From Ilex aquifolium (lineage: Eukaryota; Streptophyta; Magnoliopsida; Aquifoliales; Aquifoliaceae), in assembly GCA_951799425.1 (NCBI GenBank), contig OX637410.1, positions 3,658,001 through 3,722,000 on the forward strand: 64,000 nt of DNA. Direction: 5' to 3'. The notes beneath the pieces are model-generated. The model saw only the letters and a program-made list of their open reading frames with translations, was not told the DNA's origin and ran no database searches. Both the position numbers and the translations under genes were made by a program. Below, piece after piece: positions 1-12,000 of this stretch (its first letter is position 1; every line of letters starts with the position of its first letter).

Positions 1-3000
1 GCTTGATATTTAATCACGAATCAATAAACACAGGGATATGATGTGTTAAACCATCAACTCATCCACAATCTTAAGTTGCTAGATAGGGTGCAACAGAAAT
101 GATATATGCACACTCCCCCTCTCATACGAACTAGATTTTGGGTCAAGCACATGCAAGTCTTCCAATTATTGTGGTGGAGGTGAGATTAAATCGTAGGTCC
201 TCATGCTCTAATATCATGTTAAACCACCAAGTCATCTAAAAGTTTAAGTTGATAGATACGGTGTAACATAATGCTATATACTTCAACAACTAGGAACATG
301 GTAAAATATGGCTACATCACCAACCTTACCTGACAATCATGTCAGGGTTCACACATAAGTGGACATGTGATATAGAATTCTGGATCCAGAGTATGCCTTC
401 ATAAGTAACTAATCTAGCTTTTCGAAAAATAAAACGAGATATCAAATTAATTACTTACCACTGTATGGCACACTTCAGACAAATCCTCAATTGGAGAAGT
501 TTCAGAACCATAGCTGCAAAATATGTGTCAAACGAGCTTACCACTAAAAACACTTGCAACACTTTGGTTAGAAATCTATGCACCTACCCATCCTCATGAA
601 ATAAGCATAATTGCATAAAACCTAGATAACAAAATAGTCATCTCAAACGTATATGGTGCGGACTAATTATAGGTATATTTTGTATATTAACATTAATATG
701 CACCTCTATTTATGTAATTCCACACAAGGGTTGCCAGTGCCACAAACATGCAAGGACTGATCATTACAGAAAAGCTGTTTTACTTCATTTGAAGTTGCAT
801 AATCAGATTTTGGGACATTGGAGCAAGATCGATAACTAGGGCATAAACCGGTATCTCAAAAAGTATGCTGTGAAAAGTATGCTGTGTATAGGGAGTGTGG
901 ATGAAATTTTCCCTAAAAACAACTAGGAGAAATTCTGTTCGCTGACGTTATCACCAGAAAGTGACATCATCGCTGGAAAAGTGATGCCAACAATTTTTTG
1001 CATCACTTTGCCGACGATTGCAACCCCAACCTGGCTCGAATTTTTGCCCTAGTAATTATGGTAATTTTTCAGAATTTTTTGAGGTCATCTGAAAGATGTT
1101 TCCTATTTTTGAAAGATTTTTGGGAAATTAGCCCCGATTTCTTCAATCCAACTGCTCCGGGTAATCTGAGTGTTTCCGAAGCTCCCTTCTCTTATAGAAG
1201 GGTTCGACTAGGCTCTAGGAGCCTGTTGGGAGTGACCCATGGCTAGTTGTGGAGTTTGGAAGATTTTTTTGGCAGATTAAATTAGTCGGTTGCATCTATT
1301 TGGCCTTCTGGTTGTTCAGCTGGCACGGGTTGATGGTCTTCGGGTATCAACACCGACTGATTTGAATTGTTTGTATGTGGTTTTGTGCTAGGTTGCTGTT
1401 TTTTTCACTTCGGGTTGTTGGAAGTGGCTGGTTTGCATTATTTGGGCATGGGTTTGTGTCAAGTAGCTATTTTTATTTTTATTTTTTTGTCTTCTGGTTC
1501 TCGGCAGTGGTTGTTTGGTACCGAGGCACTTTGGCTTTATGTGGTTTGTGTTCTTGGACCTGTTACATCTCGGATCGACTAGGCATGTGACAGGTGTTAC
1601 TTTAATCCACAGAACATTATAATAGAATAATAGAGTCGCAACATAGCAGAATAACCCACAATACACAAACCACAGATTATTGTATAAATATATGCATAAC
1701 TTACATACACATTTCAACCTATTACAAACTACTATGCAGTTAAGTACACGTTACACATTAGATTTTTCTTTTATTCTATTACATACTTCAGATACATCTT
1801 CCTAAGTTATATAAAAACCTTGGCATGTTACTATATAAAAATCTCCCAACATTCTCACATCTGAAAAGGCAAATAATGTAGGGTGAGTATCAACAGCTCA
1901 GTAGAATAACTCAATTTCCAAGCAAACGAGTTTGAAAATAACATAGTTTAGCATGATTGGGCAAAATCCAAACGAACATTTGATACATATATGTCAGCAA
2001 AAGCATCATTTTATGAGAAACCGTAACAGTTAAATAAAACTGTAAAAGAGAGTTCAGAAATCCAGTTACAGTGCTACACTAGTGGGCAATTCATCCTAAT
2101 AAACCACTAAGGGTCCATACGAACATGCGATCTAACCTTTTGGAGGACTTGCACCCCGAGGAAGATACGTTCCCTAGTCAATGTTCAGTACCCAACTCCG
2201 AAGACCAACTGAGCCACCTAGGCATTTACAAACTCAATGAGTACCCTTTACGGCCTCAAACTAGAATGTAAAATCTTTTGCCACTCAACCCGTGTGCACT
2301 TATATTTCCATCAAAAGGATCCCGGTGTTTCATTCAATATGATAATACGAGGATCGGTGCAAAACCACATTCAAAAACCTTAATTCGAGTCCAGATCCCA
2401 AGTCAACGTTCAATCACCCAATCATATAATTTAAAACATGCTAAACATTTATAAAAAAATGTTTGGAATAATTTAAAAGGCATTGGAAAAACTTCGCCTG
2501 ATCTAGAATTAAGAAACCCTACCCGTCTCGGTATTTTGATCAGAATAACCAAAAATTAAACAGTGTTATTTTTCGATGAAATTCAACCCACATAATCCAT
2601 TTTAACTAATTATAAATGAATATAAATTTTTTTTGGCAAAAATCACGCAAAAACTAGGTCAAATTGGCCCCGGAGGTCAAAATAGTTATTTTACTCCTCA
2701 TTTTGATCTAGTCGTCGGATTGACATGAAATTTTACCAAGACCTCCGCGCGGACGTTACAGAACTTTTGGCACCGACAGAGGTCGATCGGAAGTCAGACG
2801 CGCCCACAATTGCTGTCGAAGTCCACTTGTGTCCCCCTCCCCACTTCATCTTCAACCTCTAACTATTTTGACTTTTGCCCCTAAGTGCAGAATTTTCTGC
2901 TTAACCACCCCATTTTGACCTCATAGTTCTCCCACTACAGTCCACCATTTCCTTTGATTTCAACATCCACATACTCTTTGGTCAACCTAGTTTCAATCCC

Positions 3001-6000
3001 TCCTAGACTCAACCTTCGATAGTAACTCTAACCTTGTCAAATTATTGGTAAAAGTTGGCCAAAAATCATTTTTTAAACACAAGGGCAGATCTGCAACTGC
3101 CCGTTTCACCCCAAAAACGACCTCTAAATCCAATTCCGAGGCCGTAAATGGATTCCTTGACCCCAAATTAGCTAAACCCAAACTCCTTTCGAAGCTTACA
3201 CAAGTTTTTATCAAAATCACATTTTCACTTCTTCAAAGCTTCACGCCACCATTACATCTTTTGGTTACTAGTTCCCATGTCCCAACAGACTCCTCTATGC
3301 AGTAGAATTTAATTCCAAGCAAACTCCTGTCCACACAATATGGTTTTAACATTTTGGGCCTTGCAGATAAAGTTTAACTCACAGCTTTTATTTACGGAAT
3401 ACGCCATGCTAATGTGCCTTGGATGATCCATATCTCAAAGTCAAGCGCCGTTGAGCACATTGAACTATCCATGTGGCTGAGAGCCCTCACAACCCAAGTA
3501 CAATGATGCAATTATCAGGGGCGCACTCTACCACTGAGCTAATAGCCGGTAGTGCGAGCCTCCCACTGGGACCCACTACGCAAAAACTTCTTCAACATAG
3601 CAAATCAAGTCTGGTTCGGTTCTTAAAGGTCAAAAATTGCAAACGATCCAAAAAATTGATGAACCAAGCAAACTTTAAGACAATGGCTCTAATATCATGA
3701 AAATATAGATCAAACTTTGCAAATAAGAAAAGAAAAGAGAAAATAAGAGAAATCCATCATATATTCTAATAATCAATAATCATGGAAAACGGGTACAAGA
3801 GACATAATATAATAAACCCTACAATAAGAAAAAGACTGGACTACCACTAATGATAAACAAATATAACAACTAGCTGAACAATGGTGAAATGGAGCTCATT
3901 GAGCATCCTTTGATGGAGGAAGTTATACATGGAATAATGATTGGTAGAGCACTAGTATGTTGAGAATTGATATATTTATAGCGCCACCAAAGGAGGGTAA
4001 ACGTTTGCTAGACATGACTCCAACGTACCTGGCAAGAAACATTTCTGGGTGGGTCGTACGACTAATGCGCGTGCAATGACAAACCATATGAACTCGATTA
4101 TAGTTGACACCGAGAGAGACAGAGAGTCTCTCAATAGGAGGAAAATTCACACAGAAGTTGTTGACCAATTTCATGTAGAGGAAACTTGGGTTGGGAGGGA
4201 TAAATGTTAGCTGGATATCCATGTTAAGAGGAAATCTTGCATAGGTAGTTCACTAAAGGGGAAGTGGTAGTAGATTTGACATAAGGCCCTTGGTCCTGAC
4301 AGATTTACCATGTCCGTTTAGAGGGGTAGGGAAGTGGTAAAGATGATATTATAAGCTTTCTTTCAGGTTTTCTTTCCATATAGTTCTAGCTTTGAGAGAA
4401 GCTTCAATGCTTCTTTTGGGGCCTTTATACTGAAGGAGGGTACAGGAGATGTTAGGGACTTCCGACCAATCACTCTGCTGGTAGATTTTCATAAGCTAGT
4501 AGCTAAGGTCTTATCACTGAGATTAGACAAGGTTATGGTAGCACAGTCACAGATTCTTAGAATGCATTTGTAAAGCATGTGTGTGTTGTGGGTTATGATC
4601 TCTTCAGCATTTTGTGGTATTTTCAGATGGAACGGGAAAGGAGGATTTCTTAGGGTATAGAGATATCCAATAATAGATTAGAACGATCCCTTTTGAATAC
4701 GTAATTACTGATGTATATATACCTACGTATATTTTTTGGATGAAGGGCTACTACATTTCAAGCTTAGTCTCATTCCTAGAGTTTCTGCAAGAAATGGAAC
4801 CATCTTAGCTTGTATGGTTTTGTTTACATCTTGTAAGTAGGTGGCGTATGTAAACAAAAGTAGGGATGACATATATATGAAATAAATTAAGAGAAAATCG
4901 ATTTAGATGATTTAGACATATTTATAGAAGGCCTATTACGGAACCAGTGAGAAAAAATGATGTGATAGCTATTGACAGTAAGCAAAAAGGTAGAGTAAGG
5001 CCAAAATTAACTTTAAATGAAATAGTAAAAACAAATATGATGACATATGATTTAACAGAAAATATGGTCCTTAATAGAGCACTCATGTAGCGGACCCTAA
5101 AAATGTAGGGACAAGACTTTGCTGGGCTGAGTTAAATCCTGTAAGTAGATGGCGCTCCACTGGAGTCCATTAGTACACTGTTAACTAAGAAAGAATCAGT
5201 AGAATTAAAGAATAACATAATTTACTGGTTACAATAGCAACTATTAATTATTGAACCTTCTCTGACAAGGATCAGATTACAGATTGGCTATGAAACAAAT
5301 TTGATGGTTCAGCTACTTGCAACTACTTTTTGGTGTATTTTACATGCAAAGCATTTCAATACAAATTGAGCCATTTCATAGAGTATTCCTAATTATAGTT
5401 TAGTTCAGTCACGTACCTAACATCGAATGGAGTGTCAAAAGATGTTCCAAAGATGTTATAGAAGGAGATCCCATCTGGTAGCTGAGCTTTGTTGAGAATT
5501 TGGCGAGTATCAGCAGCCCATTTTAAAATGTAGAAGTTGAAAGGTAGAGCTACTGTTTTCCCATCATAACTCAGCTGCAACAATTGAAAAAGAATAATGT
5601 TTACGCATAATATTAATATTCTAAATAAATAGTATGAGATGAAACATGTGCTTGAATCTGAAGAATCAGCCTACGAAAAATTGGAACAGATATCATCTTC
5701 AAATAAAATATTTCAGAATTCGTAACTAAATCAACCAATAAACCACAAGTAACTTGTTCAAACACAAGTAGTAGTTACTGAAGAAATATATTGAGAACAT
5801 TGAAAATCTGTAAATCCAAAAACTATATTTAGCCAATTGTAATTGGTTTTCGGTAACTACTCAGCTAAGTAACTACTCAGCCAAGCAACAGGAGCGGGCC
5901 TATTTATATAAAATTGCAAGGGGCCTTGTAAGGATAAACGTTACACTTATGCAGAATGGATCGTCCCTCATGATGAAACATGTGGGATTAAGACACTAGC

Positions 6001-9000
6001 CAAAAGGGGTGAATAGGTTAATTTTAATTTACTCAAATAAATACCAATCTATAACCTAATTCTACGTCAATTACCTCTTCTCAATTTAATGAAACGATTA
6101 AAGTTGAGAACCTCTTTCACCCAAGAACAACCCTATAAACCTTGTAGATTGAAGTTATTGATTTGTCAACGATTAACTCTCAATTTCCCATGGTGATCCA
6201 ACCTACGGCAAGCAACAACCAACCAAACCACTATGTATGATATGAATGCTCAATCAATCAATACATCAACCACATAATGCCCGTATTTGTTACAAATTGC
6301 AAGTGTGTTCAATAAAGACAATAAATAACAAAAACAATTTGTTAACAAGGAAACCCCCCTCAGCAAAAACCACGGGAAACCCCTTGGGGTTCATCAAAGC
6401 CTAATCCCCTATCTCACAGTCAATTTACAAGTACTCGAGCCTTATATCTCAACCAATAACATGGTTAGGCGCTCATTTCCTTCAATAAACCTCTCCACCG
6501 GATACACCCACCGATATTATGGATAGCTTCACTTGAAATCCCTACTGCACGGTTCGTTTAGACCTCGAGCACTCCTATAACACACCCAGGAATCTCAATA
6601 TGCATTATCTCCAGTGGGTTTGGTTGATCTCCCAATCTAGAAATGCTTCTCCAAGGTGAGGTTAGATTAGAGAATCAAGGTGGGTTTGCCTTTGGATCTT
6701 TTAGGGGTCTACGGTTCTTCTTCAAGCTCTCAAGGTGTTATAATAGACAATTTTTTCTCTCAAGAGGCTTGCACTAACATAGGAAGGCTTCCCTCTATTT
6801 ATAAACTTAGAATAGGATTAGTCTTGGGGACCAAGTAAACCAAAATTCTCGAGTGATTGCTCGAGCAATGAGAGAGTTGGTTAAAGGGTAGTGGCTGCTA
6901 GAATGAGATAATAAATCAAACCACAGCAGTAGAGTGCGGTCTTCACTGTCCACTAGTTCAACCTTTCCCGATTTTATCCCTGAGTGTTTAGAGACCGCTC
7001 TAACCAAAGGCAAGCAAGTAAAGGGCAGTCCCTACTCGTTTTTAAGTTAAAAACTTATCCTCTTGAACACTAAACAGTATTGCTGAAGTGGGGTCTGTTT
7101 AATTACTCAAAACTATATTTTCAAAATTCAATAAAGGTTTAAAAAAAAATTTCTTTGAACAACAACTATGAGTCATTAACGGATCAATCGCTGATTCCAT
7201 TTTAACCCAATCAATCTAGGTCTAAAGTTAAACGAAGGATGTTAAAGTCTTTAAGTCATTATATTTATCCTAAACATAAAGGTGCATACGGAGAGTCTCT
7301 GAAGTGTCTTTATAGCTTGAACTCCTCCCTTCATTTGACGTTTTCGGATCTTTGACATTGTAGCTGATAGAGTTATATACGAAAATTTTATTTTTTGTAG
7401 TGAAACTCAGTTTATTATTTAATAAAAGTTCGTCATTTTCTATTTTAATGAGAATTTATGTGGGTAAAATATTTGTATTATATTAAATATATGGTATGCA
7501 TGTGTGTCTTTTATTTTATATTATAGATAATCTGGTGTGTAGAGTTCAACTTATGCACAAAGGATTAGATTATCAGATCCTTATATGATTTGAGTAAAGG
7601 TTCACAGTTTTAGATGAAATTGGACACCATCAGTAGGATTATAGTACAATCTTCTGGCATACTCTGTCTTGGCTATAGGAGAATGTCTGATGTCTCGGAT
7701 TGTTGTACTAGTACACTTTGTGTATTGAATATGACCTTCTTCGAGGTTATTATGATTGCTTGAACTCTTAATCTCGAGATATTTACTGGGCACATGCATA
7801 TAATGATTGTTATCTTAATTTATCAAAGAATGAGATTTATATTTAAGTCAACAAACTCGATCAATTGAGAGATGACATTATTTGGATGGTAGAAATTAAT
7901 TATTGAAGGAAACCACGTCCCGGTATTTAAATGAGTTGATGATATCCTCTTGAGAAAACTCATTAGTTTTGTCCATATCAAACCCTGCAGGAGGATTTCA
8001 TTATATGACAAACAAATAAGTTGAGTAATAAGATCTCAAGGATAAAAAGAAGTCAATTAAATATCATTGTCAGTAATTTAATTAATTGACGGTTATCTGT
8101 AATCTTACATGTGAGGAAGTTATTAAGTATATAATAACAAGGAGCTTGAAATAAAACACAGGCCCGAACAGTTCTTCACTATTCATCCCTTGAAATAGCA
8201 AGCCGGAGTACCACCAGGGTGCACAAAAGAGGGTCTAAAACAACCCTAGAAAACTGGGCAGTACAAGGGCTCCCTCTCAGACTCAAATTGGTACCCAAAA
8301 AGCCTGATCCAAGCAACAAACCACCAGTGTGCAGCCACTAAAACAAAAACAGTAGGCTGAGACACCAACGAGTTCAAAAAGCCACAAAAAACTACTCCAA
8401 AGGAAGCAATTTGCAAAACAACTCAAGCTGGAAGGCAACACACTGGCTGAAAGCACACCACAGATCAACCAGAAAGCCAAACGAGAAGAAACAACAAACC
8501 GTAGCAGAAACCGAATCCTGGACAGCCTCCTACAGGCCACAGCCAAAACACCCACAAGCACCAAAATCATGTCCACACCACTCAAAAATCACTAGGCAGC
8601 ACAAAGGAATCTACCCAAGTCCAAAACGCACCTACCTGGTGCAGATCGAAGCGAAGAAACTCCAAAATTTGGCCAAAATCAACAGATACAACCCAATTTT
8701 TCAAAAAAATTCAAAAATAGCAAACCCTATTTAGATGTTTTCAAAAAAAAATAAAAAAATCACCATAGAAGTTCGAGCCTGGGGTTGGTGCCTGGTGTCC
8801 GTACAATGATGATGTCAGCATGATGTCATCCCTGTTAGGGTCGTCAGCAAGCACGAAAAAAAACTACAGTCTTCTACAATGTTTTTTGATAATATTAGGT
8901 GTTGAATTAGTGCTCTGATACCAAGTTTAAATTGTAGATGCAGTGTTAGGGTTCGTAAAAAAGAAGAGATGCAAGAAAAAAAGAGAAGAAGGAAGGGAAT

Positions 9001-12000
9001 AAACTGTTGTGTAAGCTATGTTGCCCTACACTCTCTCATTTATAGTAAACTAATATTATGGGAATTACAATATTACCCTACACTACTAATAATATAATAT
9101 GAACAACAAGAAACACCAAACCATCACTGTGGAAACTTGGTGAGTTTCGCAACTGGACAACGTTAATAGGCAGTACCTCATTATTCCTCAATGCTTCTTC
9201 AAAAAGAGTAACACTTTCATTTGGGCCATATGATTCCAATTTGACTGAGACTTCCCCATCATTAGATTGCTTTCGCCATACATGAATTTGAGGCTGCTTT
9301 TTCCACTTGAATTCAGGGTTTGGCAACATTTCATATATTGATGGGCACTCAACCAACTACACATGGAATTGGATTTAAGTCATTCACAATGAAACAGACA
9401 AATAAAGGATAGTAACACACACTGTCTAATTTGATGAAGACAATGCTACAGTGTCAGATTTGATAACTTACAGCATGCAATGTGATGAAATAAAATCATA
9501 TAGTCCAACTTTCAACCCATTGATCAAACAAAGTAGACTAAAATTGGATTTCACTTCTACCAACCTTCAAGAGGGCTTTATGTAACTTAAGGCACTCTCT
9601 GATGACCTTAGGTTACGAATTCCAAACTGACGGTGCAGTTTTATCAGCTTGCTTCACTTTATCAAATGAATGCAACACAATCTCTTCCCATTATTTTGTT
9701 TTCAAATAATTACTATTTTGCAGTGCCATTTTAATACTTGTCTACCTCAAGATCTGCTGGTTCTGTTTTCCATTAAAGAAGCTGGTTTCAAGGAGAAAGA
9801 TGGGCAGCATGGTTCCTACTCCCATTTAAATTTGCAACTGTCTAATTAGCCCGTGCTTAATACCGTAAGATTACTTACAAGCTCTCAACTCACATTCTTC
9901 TAAACCAATATCATCACTCATTAAAGCAGTTCAGATTTTCAATTATTCCCACATATGTCACATATGTGGGTATAATTGAAGCTTCATTAATCATTGATCA
10001 GACATAGGGGTAAACCCTTTTGAACGCATGCTTATAATTTTTTATTAAAAAGAAGCTTCATTCATTAAACCGAGGAAGAAGAACAAGCATGAAGAATGTG
10101 ACATCCTTTTGATTAACACAAAAAGAAAGGCTGACAAATACAATTAGAAGAATGAAGCACAAGCAAGAACTAGAAGACACATGTTATTAGCTTTCTAGAC
10201 CCCATCCTAGTTGCAGTTTGTTATACGCCTTCGATTCATACCAAAACTACTTTGATTAGAAGAATTACCAATTGATGCATCGTCCACCTTGACACAAAAA
10301 AGTAGCTTTCGAATCCTTCAACAAATTGCAATCCAGTTAAGAGAGAATCATTGATGCATCCTGGTGAGCCTAGTTGGCATACATAAGAATAGGTGTCTGA
10401 GAGTTACAACACACAAAGATAAACAAATTACAACTGAAAACACCAAAAAGCTTAAAATGTGCGACCGAATCCTCCAAGCCACACTGTGGAACTACTTTTG
10501 CTAACAATGCAAAGGATATTAGAAGAAAAATTCATATGCATTCGTGTACCACTTTCTGTTCATTATGATCATATCAATTTTTAATTGAGAATTACTTGAA
10601 TTAATGTGCTTGTGTGCATTAACATATTATTGAGACAGAAAACAACTGAAAAGCCTACCATATGCACTGAAATTTTTCACTAGTAAACTTTGCACATTTT
10701 AAACTGCATAACAACTCTACAAGTTCCAATGCACAATGTGCTAGTTTCAATTGTTAGAGCATACAACCCAAAATCAATTGGCAATGGGTGGAGTGGCCCC
10801 TTGAGTACATAAACCAACCTTGGTAGTCTTAATTATTCGATGTGGAATACAAACTCTCTTAACACCCTCCCTCACGTGGGACTCGGTCTCGCCCGTGGGG
10901 TTAACAAATAAAGAAACAAACAACCATGTATATCGGAAAATTCAAATGGGTAATAAATTTGGTCTACTGACCACCCAAGGCCCAGCTCTGATACTATGGT
11001 AGAGTATTCAACTCAAATCCAATTGGCTATGAGTGGAGCAACCCCTCAAGTATATAAACTAACTTTTGTGGTCCTAATTATTCAATGTGGGATACAAGCA
11101 CTCTTAACACCAATCATGCTGCAAGGTCTCTGTGTAAGCACCATAAAGCATCACTGGATGCCTTGTAACATTTAGTTTTCTGGTCTTCTAAATAAAACAA
11201 ATGAAGAATACTAAAGGAAATGAGAGTAAACTTAATCATCAAATATGTATTATTCATTAATTCCAGAACTTTCAGCTTTCAGAAAAGTTTTCTGACTGAC
11301 TTTCCCAAAATGGAAGTGAACAACTCATTTTCTGTTCATTATTCCGCCAGCAAAACACCATTGCATTCTGACTCCTTGAAAAAGTGACGGGAAAATGATA
11401 ACAACAATAACGCGAAGAAAAAATATGATTTTTATGGCACTCTCACTCCAACATAACCTCTTCCATGCAAACTATTGTATTGGTTTATGATTAACAGCGA
11501 CCAAAATCAATTGCAAACCGATGTTCTCTTATAATACCGTGCATGCTTTCCTGGCTATACTGAATTAGGCAAACAACATTTTAGAGCAAAATAATGTTCT
11601 TACTCCAAACTAGAAATGTATAGCAAGTATGCAAACATGGTGCAGAGAATATTACCTTGAAAAGGGCACGCAATGCTAATCCACTTATTCACATACTCAG
11701 AAAATACCTGCCAATGAATGGTTTACATCACTGGTCATGATGCTTCTTATGGCACAAATCTCCATAGTTCAATAATTCAACAAATCACGAGGAGAAGTTA
11801 TGCACACATCGTTATGGAGTGACATGAAACATGACAGTAGCAATCCACCCATTGAGTGTGAAATTATATTGACTTTTCTTCCACCAGAAGCTTTATAAGC
11901 AATCTCCAACTTTTCTTTGAGGCCATTCAGTGCCTTGTCAATTCTGCAACTCCACAACAAACAGGGTGCTCAGATTAATGCAGTTTCACAAGAAACGAAC

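Noticed and set aside
1-458. Possible final LCAT3 exon with the catalytic Asp and His.
   Set aside because: No DGDGTVP-like block on the minus strand here; the segment holds a TRIM-like element and plain intron DNA.
1388-1717. 109-codon minus-strand ORF.
   Set aside because: Overlaps a copia leader and LTR start; low complexity, no domain, no conserved start context.
3511-3547. Functional nuclear tRNA gene.
   Set aside because: Only the 5' half of plastid trnI-GAU is present, followed by its intron and no 3' exon.
8411-8734. 107-codon plus-strand ORF rich in Gln, Lys and Pro.
   Set aside because: Antisense to a copia leader next to a PBS; composition reflects A-rich leader DNA.
9357-11655. 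Apparent missing LCAT3 exon between exons 5 and 7, suggesting a pseudogene.
   Set aside because: Direct joining would frameshift, but a well matching 101-nt exon with good splice sites was found at 10369-10269 on closer reading.
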